Shown piece by piece: positions 46,171 to 55,221 of a stretch of DNA of 64,000 nucleotides. The position numbers and the translations under genes are program-made. The notes beneath the pieces are model-generated. The model worked only from the letters and a program-made list of their open reading frames with translations. It made no database searches and had not been told where the DNA came from. The stretch covers positions 1 through 64,000 of the forward strand of contig JALEWA010000004.1 in the NCBI GenBank assembly GCA_022788085.1, written 5' to 3'. The stretch comes from Lachnospiraceae bacterium (GTDB lineage Bacteria > Bacillota > Clostridia > Lachnospirales > Lachnospiraceae). Within the stretch, counting starts at the first letter, position 1; every line of letters begins with the position of its first letter.

Positions 46171-47913
46171 CTATTTGCTTCTTGGCATCTCCCATGCCTG
46201 ATGGTCTGTATGCAGCAGCATATGTGCTTTATGGGATAACGGTTTCTCAAGGAATTCTTCATAAAGCTTTAAAACAGCGGCATTCTCATGTGAGAATCGA
46301 AGCTCTGCGTTCTCATCCAGTTTACGCAGATTCTTACTTCTAGTTGTAGCAAGCTCACAGCCGTCCTTGATTGGTTGTCCACCACCACCTACACAGCCTC
46401 CGGGACATGCCATGACCTCTACAAAGTCATAATGAACCTCGCCTGACTCTAATGCCTCAATCAGCTCTCTTGTATTTCCAAGTCCATTTACAACAGCCGT
46501 CTTAATTACAATATCACCTATATGGAATTCTGCTTCCTTCCATTTTCTCTGTTCTCTGGTACTTCTTACTTCCTGGAATGCATTTACATCCGGATTTGTA
46601 CCTGTAATCAAATAATAAGCTGAACGTAGTGCCGCTTCCATAACACCACCTGCTGTACCGAAAATGACACCGGCTCCTGTTCCATCTGCCATCGGATCAT
46701 CACATGGCTTATCCTGAAGCGTCTTAGGATCGATATGCGCCATACGAATCATACGATTCAATTCTCTTGTTGTTAATACAACATCTACATCATGTCCTGC
46801 ATACTCCTCGTAGAAAAGCTCCATGTTTCTTTCGCCCTTCTTGGCAACACAAGGCATAATCGATACTGTAACCATATCCTCCGGTGCTACTCCGATCTTC
46901 TTAGCAAAATAAGTCTTCATGACTGCACCAAACATCTGCTGTGGTGATTTTGCACTGGAAAGCCTTGATACCAGATGCTGATATTGTGATTTCACATAGC
47001 GAATCCACCCGGGACAGCAAGAGGTAAACATTGGCATCTGCTTCGTATCGCCCTTCTTAAAGCGTTCCACGAATTCATTGCCTTCCTCCATGATCGTAAG
47101 ATCGGCTGAAAATACCGTATCAAACACATAGTCAAAGCCCATTCTCTTGAGTGCATCGACTATCTTACCCATTGTCGCTTCCTCACGGTTCAAACCAAAG
47201 GTTTCTCCCCATGCTGCACGCACTGCCGGTGCTACCTGAACAACCGTGACCTTTTTCTTATTCTCGATTGCCCACCATGCCTTTTCCGTATCATCACGCT
47301 CACGTAATGCACCAACCGGACAGTGTGTAATACATTGACCACATAAGGTACAGTCAGATTCTTCAATTGTTCTGTTTCCTGTTACATAGACACCTGTTCT
47401 GGAACCGGTTCCCTCTACATCCCATACCTTAACACCTTGTATTTTATCACAAACCTGGATACAACGCATGCATTTAATACATTTATCTGCATCGCGAATC
47501 AATGGGAAGTTCTTATTCCATGGCAATGGATGAAGCTCCTTCTCATAAGGCACATCCAGAATATTTAAATCTCTGGTAATGGTCTGCAAAGAGCAGTTTC
47601 TGTTTCTTGCACAGGTTACGCAGTTACTGTTATGCTGGGACAGTATCATCTCTACCGTTTTTTTACGGTTTCTGCGAACCTTGGGACTGTTAGTATAGAT
47701 TACCATTCCTTCTTCTACCTGATTATTACAGGAAGTTACCAGCTTCTCCTTACCTTCTATCTCTACAACACAGACACGGCATGCCCCAATTTCATTAATA
47801 TCCTTTAAGAAGCAGAGCTTTGGAATAGGAATTCCTGCAAGATTAGCTGCATCCATAATGGTACTTCCTTCCGGAACCTCTATTTGTCTTTGGTCAATTG
47901 TAAGTCTTACCAT
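46171..47913 (-). CDS. [FeFe]-hydrogenase catalytic subunit (HydA-like)
   Basis: 580 residues. In order: an N-terminal [2Fe-2S] ferredoxin-type domain, the His-Cys cluster motif HNSNCVTCARNRNC, two 4Fe-4S motifs (CIKCMRCIQVC and CTLCGQCITHC) and the H-cluster domain. That domain has L1 TSCCPGW, L2 MPCVAKKGE and L3 MACPGGCVGGGGQP, all complete. It should make or use H2 in the cytoplasm. The flavoprotein gene overlaps it by 7 bp upstream, so they are coupled; the pair likely forms an NAD(P)H-linked hydrogenase. A GGAGG lies about 13 nt before the ATG, rather far. The maturases HydEFG are not in this window. Confidence 0.96.
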   Translation of the reverse strand: MVRLTIDQRQIEVPEGSTIMDAANLAGIPIPKLCFLKDINEIGACRVCVVEIEGKEKLVTSCNNQVEEGMVIYTNSPKVRRNRKKTVEMILSQHNSNCVTCARNRNCSLQTITRDLNILDVPYEKELHPLPWNKNFPLIRDADKCIKCMRCIQVCDKIQGVKVWDVEGTGSRTGVYVTGNRTIEESDCTLCGQCITHCPVGALRERDDTEKAWWAIENKKKVTVVQVAPAVRAAWGETFGLNREEATMGKIVDALKRMGFDYVFDTVFSADLTIMEEGNEFVERFKKGDTKQMPMFTSCCPGWIRYVKSQYQHLVSRLSSAKSPQQMFGAVMKTYFAKKIGVAPEDMVTVSIMPCVAKKGERNMELFYEEYAGHDVDVVLTTRELNRMIRMAHIDPKTLQDKPCDDPMADGTGAGVIFGTAGGVMEAALRSAYYLITGTNPDVNAFQEVRSTREQRKWKEAEFHIGDIVIKTAVVNGLGNTRELIEALESGEVHYDFVEVMACPGGCVGGGGQPIKDGCELATTRSKNLRKLDENAELRFSHENAAVLKLYEEFLEKPLSHKAHMLLHTDHQAWEMPRSK

Positions 47914-49739
47914 AAAGTTTTGCGTCCTCCTTTCAGTATTCCATAGCCAAAATGATCACAGCGCAGGCATCTTGATGCTTCCTGTCTGCATTCAGCCTCT
48001 GTCATTGGCAATTCTACACCCTCGAAATCACATATCCTTTCACATGCTTCCCTCTCTGTCATATTGACACGGCCGCACGGTGACCGGTCTTCCATATTAG
48101 GCTTTGGTACTTCCACCTCACTGGAGATAATATGATGATATCCTAAATATTCATCAATATTTGCTGCAATGACTTTAGCAGCACCAATTGCCTTGATTAC
48201 TGTTGCAGGACCGGTCGCACAGTCTCCACCTGCAAATACACCGGGAAGCAAGTCAAAACCGCCATGTCTTCCTGTCTGAATCACACCACGGTTAACAGGC
48301 ACACCGGCATCCGCAAAATGCTGGTACTCAATATCCTGACCAATAGCTACGATAATTGTCTGGCAAGGAATCATGATATCTTCTTCTCCCGTTGCCTTAA
48401 CTCCGGCACGACTGTTTTTAATACTGCTGATCATCTGCGGCTGTACCCAAAGCCCCTTAACCTGGTTATTCTCATCTGTTTCTATCTTCACAGGTGCCTT
48501 TAATGTCTGAACCTCAACACCTTCTGCAATGGCACCTTCGATTTCATCCTTGAGCGCTGTCATATCTGCAACTCTTCGGCGGTAAACAATACTTACCTTC
48601 TTTGCTCCCAGTCTGACTGCTGTTCTTACTGCATCCATGGATACATTACCTCCACCGATGACACAGACCTCCTGTCCTGCTAAATCTATCGCATTGTTTT
48701 TTCCAACATCACGTAAGAACTGAACTGCTGAAATGACACCCTTTGCATCCTCACCGTCAATTCCAAGCTTCTTATCAGTACTTGCACCAATGGTAATCAA
48801 TACTGCATCATACTGCTCTCTTAATTCATTGATCGTAATATCAATACCGATACGGAGTCCGTGTTCTACCTGTACACCTGTTTCCAAAATGGCATTGATA
48901 TCATCATCCAGCCTGTCCTTTGGTAAACGATAATTTGGAATACCATAACGAAGCATACCTCCAAGCTTTGGAAGCATTTCATATACAACAACCTGATGTC
49001 CCATAAGCTGTAAATAATATGCTGTACTAAGTCCACCCGGACCTCCTCCTACAATGGCAACCCTTTTACCGGTAGCCGGCTGACACTCAGGCGGCGCAAC
49101 CTTTCCTGCAAGATCTGCTGCCATACGCTTCAAGCCTCTGATATTAATCGCATCATCTACCATATTCCTACGACACCTTGCCTCACATGGATGTTCACAG
49201 ATAAATCCGCAGGTTGTCGGGAATGGATTATCCTTTCTGATTAAACGGATTGCATCCTGATACCTGCCCTCACGTACCAGTGCAATATAACCTGGTATAT
49301 CTACACCTGCAGGACACAGGGATACACATGGAACCGGCTGCTGATAATTACAATTGCATCTGCCAAGCTCAATATGTGCAACATATTCATCATGGAAACC
49401 AATCAATCCTTTGTAAACCATATTGGCAGCTTCGTAGCCAATGGCACAGTCTGCGGACTCCATAATACTAAGTGCTGTCTGTTCCATTTCATCCAGCGTC
49501 TCCATCGTTGCCTTCCCATTCAGTACATCTGAAATCATTTTTTTCAATTGTCTTAATCCGACACGGCATGGTACGCATTTTCCACAGGTCTGTGCATGGC
49601 ACAGTTCCAGAAATGCTTTTGACATATCAATCGGGCATAATCCGGATGGGCTTGCCTCTATTCTTCTCTCCAAATCCTTATAAAGCTGCTCTACTACGAC
49701 CTGCGCTTTATTTGGTACAGGAATCTCAAGTCTGCTCAT
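47907..49739 (-). CDS. NAD(P)H-dependent flavoprotein: NuoF-type Fe-S domain fused to GltD-like oxidoreductase
   Basis: 610 residues. An N-terminal NuoF-like iron-sulfur region has CGKCVPCRVG with a later Cys (about 50-105). A Fer4-type region follows (CVSLCPAGVDIPGY, then CGFICEHPCEARCRR). The FAD site VAIVGGGPGGLSTAYY and the NAD(P)H site VCVIGGGNVSMDAVR are next, and a C-terminal CRQEASRCLRC tail ends it. This is the glutamate-synthase small-subunit fold used in NfnB/SudA-like enzymes. The hydrogenase overlaps it by 7 bp, so it probably passes electrons between NAD(P)H and the hydrogenase. AGGAGG lies 6 nt before the ATG at 49739. The upstream extension to 49820 is rejected because it contains a cre site. 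Confidence 0.92.
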   Translation of the reverse strand: MSRLEIPVPNKAQVVVEQLYKDLERRIEASPSGLCPIDMSKAFLELCHAQTCGKCVPCRVGLRQLKKMISDVLNGKATMETLDEMEQTALSIMESADCAIGYEAANMVYKGLIGFHDEYVAHIELGRCNCNYQQPVPCVSLCPAGVDIPGYIALVREGRYQDAIRLIRKDNPFPTTCGFICEHPCEARCRRNMVDDAINIRGLKRMAADLAGKVAPPECQPATGKRVAIVGGGPGGLSTAYYLQLMGHQVVVYEMLPKLGGMLRYGIPNYRLPKDRLDDDINAILETGVQVEHGLRIGIDITINELREQYDAVLITIGASTDKKLGIDGEDAKGVISAVQFLRDVGKNNAIDLAGQEVCVIGGGNVSMDAVRTAVRLGAKKVSIVYRRRVADMTALKDEIEGAIAEGVEVQTLKAPVKIETDENNQVKGLWVQPQMISSIKNSRAGVKATGEEDIMIPCQTIIVAIGQDIEYQHFADAGVPVNRGVIQTGRHGGFDLLPGVFAGGDCATGPATVIKAIGAAKVIAANIDEYLGYHHIISSEVEVPKPNMEDRSPCGRVNMTEREACERICDFEGVELPMTEAECRQEASRCLRCDHFGYGILKGGRKTLW

Positions 49740-50095
49740 TAGTAACCTCCTAAATTCACTTATCACGTTTAAAATATATTTTAATAAAATTATGTAACCG
49801 CTTACATATAACAATACCATGGTTCGAAATGGAATTCAATAATCGTTAATAATTAAACATATTGAAGGTGATTTCTGCACAAAAAACGGATAAGATTTGT
49901 ATATTTATTCGTTTTTATACATAGAAATTGATTCATAATTCGTTTTTGTAAGCATTTACACCTATATGTTCACTTTTTTCTATTTTGACCTTTTATTGTA
50001 ATATTTTGCTTTCAGCCATTGCATACAAAGTACTTTGGTGCTATATTTAGTCGTGGTTCTATTAATTGTTTTTTATTGAGAGTGAGTATTGTTTT
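49740..50095. promoter_or_regulatory. 356-bp divergent regulatory region with two cre-like sites
   Basis: An AT-rich spacer between the leftward hydrogenase operon and the rightward GGDEF-EAL gene. It holds TGTAACCGCTTACA (49793-49806), a full match to the CcpA cre consensus, 54 bp from the flavoprotein start. TGTAAGCATTTACA (49948-49961), palindromic but with one mismatch at the central CG, is nearer the GGDEF-EAL gene. No open frame, tRNA or riboswitch core was seen in it. Confidence 0.6.
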
Positions 50096-51778
50096 ATGAA
50101 TTTTTGCTGTGACGGATTCTTATCTTTTCTGGAATCCATTCCTGATAGTATTACCTCTTTCGATGCACTGATTGAGGTTGTCACCCGTGAACTTTCTCCT
50201 TTAGCCGGGCAGATTGGACTTGGAAGGCTGGATATGAGAATTCATACAAATCCTATGCCATTTGAAGCTGAAAGTAATACTATCTGTAGGACATTGTATC
50301 AACACCCTTCGGTTTCTGAAGAGTGTTCGCTTACCGATACCTATCATGATGGAGAGGAGACTGTTGTATCATTTTACTCTTTTCCCAAAAAGGATCATAA
50401 CTGGTCTGAACAGGAATTGAAAATGCTTCATTTTCTTACGCACCAGCTCTTTCTTCTTAGCAGCAGAGTTATGCTGGTCAGTAGTATGCAGAAGGCTTCC
50501 ATTACCGATTCCCTTACGGGTCTTCTGAATACCCCTGGTTTTATGAAATATGGTTCCATCATGGAACAGAACGGTGAACTTACAGATTATGCAGCTATCT
50601 ATCTCAATCTGAAAAGTTTCCGATATATTAATCAGCGATTTGGCCATCGGCATGGCGATGATGTTTTGCGCAGGTTTGCACAGAGAATCAAAAGCTTTCT
50701 TCAGCCGGATGAACTGCTTGGAAGACTTGGCGGTGACAACTTTGCCCTTCTTGTCCGTAGAGAGCGATTTGACTCTATATTAGATTCACTTCTTTGTGTA
50801 AGGGTTCATGTTCAGCTTGAGGACTTTGTCAATACCTTTGATCTTTCGGCGAGGGCCGGAATCTATGCAATTCGTCCCGGAGATACCATGAATGAAGTCC
50901 TAAACCGGATTACTGCTGCATGTATGCTTGCTAAATCATCCCTCCACCACAATGCTATCTGGTTCCGTGATATGATGATGGAACAATATGTCCATGACAA
51001 GGAAATATCAGACCTCTTTCCTTCTGCAATTGAGAGTAATGAATTTGTCGTATATTACCAGCCTAAGGTATTGCTGGATGGTCAGACCTTATGCGGATGT
51101 GAAGCGCTTGTTCGTTGGAACAGAAATGGCAATATTATTCAGCCATCTGAATTTGTTCCTGTTTTAGAGAAAGAAGGAACTATCTGTATCCTTGATTTCT
51201 ATGTATTGGAATGTGTCTGCCGCGATATTCGCACCTGGTTAGAAATGGGAATTGAGCCTGTGAGAGTATCCACAAACTTCTCCAAGGTTCATTTGCATAA
51301 CAAAAATCTGGCAAAAGATATTCTTAGAATTTTGGATCGTTATGAAATAGATGCAAAATATATCGAGATCGAGTTAACAGAGTCATCGGGCTATGAAGAT
51401 TTTGATGCCTTATCTGAATTTGTAAATACCATGAAATCGCACGGTGTTCACACTTCTATTGATGATTTTGGTACAGGCTATTCCTCCTTGAATCTTCTGA
51501 AGGATCTTAATATTGACAAAATAAAATTAGATAAATCTTTCCTGACTCAAAATGAAGAACGAAATAAATCGGATGAAATCGTGATCAAGACAATCATTAA
51601 CATGGCGTCCGACCTTGATATGCAGGTTGTATGTGAAGGTGTCGAGACTACAGAACAGGCAAATTTTCTAAAATCACTTCACTGTCCGATTGCACAGGGA
51701 TTCCTATTTGATGAGCCTCTGGCGCATGATGAATTTGAGGAACGCTTAAGAAAATCAAGAGTCTACAATAGAATGTAA
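50096..51778 (+). CDS. GGDEF-EAL protein, probable c-di-GMP phosphodiesterase
   Basis: About 560 residues. An N-terminal GAF-like part (about 1-140) of unknown ligand precedes a GGDEF domain with the altered motif LGGDNF, so cyclase activity is unlikely. The EAL domain keeps CEALVRW, the Asn in VSTNF, IELTES, DDFGTGYSS, the Lys in IKLDKS, the Glu in CEGVET and QGFLF. It should therefore hydrolyse c-di-GMP. No membrane helix is seen. I chose the ATG at 50096; a TTG at 50066 in the same frame adds ten residues with no clear binding site. GAGTGAG lies about 9 nt before the ATG. A terminator follows directly. Confidence 0.9.
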   Translation: MNFCCDGFLSFLESIPDSITSFDALIEVVTRELSPLAGQIGLGRLDMRIHTNPMPFEAESNTICRTLYQHPSVSEECSLTDTYHDGEETVVSFYSFPKKDHNWSEQELKMLHFLTHQLFLLSSRVMLVSSMQKASITDSLTGLLNTPGFMKYGSIMEQNGELTDYAAIYLNLKSFRYINQRFGHRHGDDVLRRFAQRIKSFLQPDELLGRLGGDNFALLVRRERFDSILDSLLCVRVHVQLEDFVNTFDLSARAGIYAIRPGDTMNEVLNRITAACMLAKSSLHHNAIWFRDMMMEQYVHDKEISDLFPSAIESNEFVVYYQPKVLLDGQTLCGCEALVRWNRNGNIIQPSEFVPVLEKEGTICILDFYVLECVCRDIRTWLEMGIEPVRVSTNFSKVHLHNKNLAKDILRILDRYEIDAKYIEIELTESSGYEDFDALSEFVNTMKSHGVHTSIDDFGTGYSSLNLLKDLNIDKIKLDKSFLTQNEERNKSDEIVIKTIINMASDLDMQVVCEGVETTEQANFLKSLHCPIAQGFLFDEPLAHDEFEERLRKSRVYNRM

Positions 51779-51790
51779 TCCATATAATAT

Positions 51791-51818
51791 AAAACGGGTA
51801 GATGCTTCTACCCGTTTT
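51791..51818. terminator. Bidirectional terminator between GGDEF-EAL and M18 genes
   Basis: A perfect 12-bp stem (51791-51802 with 51807-51818) has a 4-nt loop and a T run on the plus strand. It lies between two convergent genes. Confidence 0.9.
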
Positions 51819-51829
51819 TATTTCTTCCA

Positions 51830-53227
51830 TTATTTCCACTGCAAAAATGCCTTATAACCTTTTACTGCTTCATAGATATCTGCTTTACTGCTTACCTCAT
51901 ATGGTGCATGCATATTTAGTACGGCAACACCACTGTCAATCACATTCATTCCATACTTAGCCATAATATAGGCAATCGTTCCACCACCACCTGCATCTAC
52001 CTTTCCTAGTTCCGCAAACTGATAGGTCACCTTTGCCTCATCCATTACGTTTCTTAATTCTGCAATATACTCTGCACATGCATCATTAGAGCCACTCTTT
52101 CCCCTGCTTCCGGTATACTTATTAAAGGTTACACCATTTGCAAGAAATGCCGTATTCTTCTTTTCAAATACATTAGGATAAAGAGGATCAAATGCCGCAC
52201 TCACATCAGAGGAAAGCATTCTGGATTTCATAAGCGCTCTTCGAAGAAGCAATTGGGAATCACCTTCTGTCATGGCTAACAGCTCCGCTACCGTATTCTC
52301 AAAGAAACGCGAGTGCATACCTGTTGCGCCAACGCTTCCGATTTCCTCCTTATCAACAAGCAGACAGCATAAGGTACGCTGTGGTGCTTCTACCTCTAAC
52401 ATGGCAAATAAAGAGGTAAATGCACAAATTCTGTCATCCTGCCCATATGCGAGTACCATACTTCTGTCAAATCCACAATCCCTGGCCTTTCCGGAAGGAA
52501 CGATTTCAAGCTCCGCCGAAAGGAAATCTTCCTCTTCTATTCCATACATATCAGTAAGGAGCTCCAGTACATTGGCTTTTACTGCTTCCTTTTCTTCTTT
52601 TTCCAAATCATCTGTATTTTCAATCGGACAATTTCCAATTAATAAATCAAGATTTTCTCCTGTAACTACCTCAGTTGCCTTCTTTGCCATCTGCTCTCCG
52701 GCAAGATGAACCAGTAAATCCGTGATTACAAATACCGGATCATCCTCCTTCTCCCCGATTGCAATATTTACTACTGTTCCATCCTTCTTTGCTACTATTC
52801 CGTGAATGGCAAGCGGAATCGTAGTCCATTGATATTTCTTAATGCCACCATAGTAATGTGTATCAAAATAGGCAAATCCTTCTTTCTCGTACAGCGGATT
52901 CTGTTTCACATCAATTCTCGGGGAATCAATATGTGCCCCAAGAATATTCATACCATGCGAAACAGGTTCTCTACCAATTTGAAACAGCACCACACTCTTC
53001 TGCATTTGTACTGCATAAAGTTTATCGCCCGGCTGGAGCTTTCGACCTTCTTCTATCACCTGCTTTATGTCATGATATCCATGCTTCTTCGCCATTTCTA
53101 CAGTAAGACTGGTACATTCCCGTTCTGTCTTTCCTCCATCCAGACACTTTTTGTACCATTCACTTATTCTGTTTATTTCCTTTTTATCTTCGTCTTGATA
53201 AGATAACCAAAGATTCTCTTTTTTCAT
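51830..53227 (-). CDS. M18 family zinc aminopeptidase
   Basis: 465 residues. M18 enzymes (aspartyl aminopeptidase, yeast aminopeptidase I) remove N-terminal, often acidic, residues from peptides in the cytoplasm and form dodecamers. Metal ligands and catalytic residues are visible: GAHIDSPR (His), YGQDDR (Asp), DKEEIGS (two Glu), SSDVSAAFDP (Asp) and NMHAPYE (His). The length is typical. The ribosome binding site is poor (only AAAGG about 17 nt away). A small hairpin repeat lies 40-70 bp upstream. The gene is single and divergent from the second GGDEF-EAL gene. Confidence 0.95.
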   Translation of the reverse strand: MKKENLWLSYQDEDKKEINRISEWYKKCLDGGKTERECTSLTVEMAKKHGYHDIKQVIEEGRKLQPGDKLYAVQMQKSVVLFQIGREPVSHGMNILGAHIDSPRIDVKQNPLYEKEGFAYFDTHYYGGIKKYQWTTIPLAIHGIVAKKDGTVVNIAIGEKEDDPVFVITDLLVHLAGEQMAKKATEVVTGENLDLLIGNCPIENTDDLEKEEKEAVKANVLELLTDMYGIEEEDFLSAELEIVPSGKARDCGFDRSMVLAYGQDDRICAFTSLFAMLEVEAPQRTLCCLLVDKEEIGSVGATGMHSRFFENTVAELLAMTEGDSQLLLRRALMKSRMLSSDVSAAFDPLYPNVFEKKNTAFLANGVTFNKYTGSRGKSGSNDACAEYIAELRNVMDEAKVTYQFAELGKVDAGGGGTIAYIMAKYGMNVIDSGVAVLNMHAPYEVSSKADIYEAVKGYKAFLQWK

Positions 53228-53265
53228 AAATGCAAAACCATACCTTTCCCTACATGATATAGAAT

Positions 53266-53294
53266 TTCGTTACTGCTCACTCCGTTTCAGTAAC
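53266..53294. repeat. Small dispersed hairpin repeat, copy 1 (upstream of M18 gene)
   Basis: GTTACTG (53269-53275) pairs with CAGTAAC (53288-53294) around the loop CTCACTCCGTTT. Stem and loop closely match the copy at 57030-57058. Confidence 0.6.
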
Positions 53295-53409
53295 AGGATT
53301 TCTACTTATCCACAATACCACAAAAACAGTCTTGATTACAATAGCTGGTATACATTCTTGATAATTATTACAAGAACACATTTTTATTTTACATAATGCG
53401 ACTTATTTC

Positions 53410-53438
53410 TTGCTTTGTCTGAAAATATAGAATATAAT
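53410..53438 (+). promoter_or_regulatory. Promoter of second GGDEF-EAL gene
   Basis: -35 TTGCTT (53410-53415), 17-bp spacer and perfect -10 TATAAT (53433-53438), 34 bp before the start codon. Confidence 0.7.
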
Positions 53439-53471
53439 AAATTTGTATTTTATGAACTCTAGGGGGATATT

Positions 53472-55136
53472 ATGGAAAAGGATTTCGATTATTTATCTGT
53501 TTCACAGCTTTGTAAATTCATCGATTTACTTCATCCATATATGGATGATTATCTATATGTATATGACTTTATTCATGATTATTACTATATTTCACCGGCT
53601 GCCGTAAAAAGATTTGCCTTGCCTTCTCATTCTTTTCAGGATTTAGTTGCAAATCAGAAAAAATTTGTTTATCCTGCCGATCTTTACAGCTTACAGGAAG
53701 ATTTGGCGTTATTAATCAATGGTGAAAAAGAAGATCATAATATGCAATACCGATGGCTTTCTATTACCGGTGAACCAATCTGGATTAACTGCAGAGGTTG
53801 CGTTGTAAAGAAGGATGGAAAGCCAAGTCATATGATTGGCTGTATCAATGAAATCGGTGTTCGGCAAAAAGCAGATAATGTCAGTGGTCTGCTTGGCATT
53901 ACCAGCCTGCAGTCCTTTCTTTCAGAAAGAGCTGTTACCATATCACACGGCTATCTTATGCGTCTCGGTCTGGATGACTTCAAGGAAATCAACGAAAAAC
54001 TTGGCAGTGACTATGGTGATATGATTCTTCGCCGTACTGCCGAATGTATTTCTTCTCATATTACCTCCGGTCAAATGCTTTTCCGTGCTGTTGCTGATGA
54101 ATTTTTATTACTGGATACGCAAAATGATGATATTAAGAGTGCTATTTCTCTCTATAAATCAATTCGTCAGACGGTGGATGAATTTGTAGAAGCAAATCAC
54201 TATGAAGCAGTATTTACCATTTCAGGAGGTATTCTTTCCTACAAGGATATGCATGGACACAGCTTCTCTGACATTATGAAGCTGTCTGAATTCTCCTTAA
54301 ATGAAGCAAAAAGAGATGGCAAAAACCGTTACTATATCTTCCAGCAGGCAGCTTATGATAAATTTTTGCGCAGAAGAAGATTAACGCAACTGTTAAGACA
54401 ATCTGTAAACCATGATTTTGAAGGCTTTGAAGCGTACCTTCAACCGCTTTTTGAAGCTACTACGAATTCACTCTACGGTGCAGAAGCCTTAATGCGTTTC
54501 CGTACCGAAGAATTTGGAATGGTCTCGCCGATGGAATTTATCCCTCTTTTGGAAGAGACAGGCTTAATTATGCCGGCCGGAAAGTGGATGTTACATAAAT
54601 CTCTCGCCTTATGTCATGAGATTCAGACAGCGCGACCCAGTTTTCAAATCAGCATCAACATATCCTATATACAGGTTATGAAGAGTAACATCATCAATGA
54701 GATTATTTCTGCCGTCACTGCACATGGCATTTCACCTGACAATGTTATCATCGAATTGACGGAAAGCGGTATGTTAGAATCTGACAGTCGTGTCACAAAG
54801 TTGGTTTCAAACCTGAAAGATAATGGCATCCGTCTTGCTTTGGATGATTTTGGTACAGGTTATTCAAACTTCTCTTATCTGAATGAGTTAAAACCTGATA
54901 TTATCAAAATTGATCGTTCCTTTACTCTAAAGGCTTTGGAAAATGACTATGAATATCAGCTATTATCTCTTATGAGCAATATGGTTCACAGTCTGAATCT
55001 AAAGATGTGTATTGAAGGAATTGAAACAACGGAAGATTTGGACAAAATGAACGAGCTTTCTCCTGATTATTGTCAAGGTTACTATTTTGGAAAGCCATGT
55101 CCATATGAAGAATTTAAAGAGCAGTATCTTACCTAA
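53472..55136 (+). CDS. PAS-GGDEF-EAL protein, probable c-di-GMP phosphodiesterase
   Basis: 554 residues. An N-terminal PAS-like domain (about 20-135, with the closing WINCRGCVVKKDGKP and GCINEI strands) precedes a GGDEF domain. Its signature site reads AVADEF, having lost both glycines, so it is unlikely to be a cyclase. The EAL domain has AEALMRF, the Asn in ISINIS, IELTES, DDFGTGYSN, IKIDRSF, CIEGIET and QGYYFGKP, all catalytic positions present. It is soluble, as no membrane helix is seen. AGGGGG lies before the ATG. It is paralogous in design to the protein at 50.1 kb but not a recent copy. Confidence 0.92.
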   Translation: MEKDFDYLSVSQLCKFIDLLHPYMDDYLYVYDFIHDYYYISPAAVKRFALPSHSFQDLVANQKKFVYPADLYSLQEDLALLINGEKEDHNMQYRWLSITGEPIWINCRGCVVKKDGKPSHMIGCINEIGVRQKADNVSGLLGITSLQSFLSERAVTISHGYLMRLGLDDFKEINEKLGSDYGDMILRRTAECISSHITSGQMLFRAVADEFLLLDTQNDDIKSAISLYKSIRQTVDEFVEANHYEAVFTISGGILSYKDMHGHSFSDIMKLSEFSLNEAKRDGKNRYYIFQQAAYDKFLRRRRLTQLLRQSVNHDFEGFEAYLQPLFEATTNSLYGAEALMRFRTEEFGMVSPMEFIPLLEETGLIMPAGKWMLHKSLALCHEIQTARPSFQISINISYIQVMKSNIINEIISAVTAHGISPDNVIIELTESGMLESDSRVTKLVSNLKDNGIRLALDDFGTGYSNFSYLNELKPDIIKIDRSFTLKALENDYEYQLLSLMSNMVHSLNLKMCIEGIETTEDLDKMNELSPDYCQGYYFGKPCPYEEFKEQYLT

Positions 55137-55138
55137 CG

Positions 55139-55170
55139 AAAAACTCCTTGCTTCAAAACAAGGAGTTTTT
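55139..55170. terminator. Bidirectional terminator after GGDEF-EAL gene
   Basis: A perfect 12-bp stem (55139-55150 with 55159-55170) with A and T tracts built into the stem, between convergent genes. It also ends the leftward beta-glucan operon. Confidence 0.85.
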
Positions 55171-55221
55171 CTTTTACTTATTAGTGTTTTGTATCTATGT
55201 ATAACAAGGAAGTGAAAAAGC

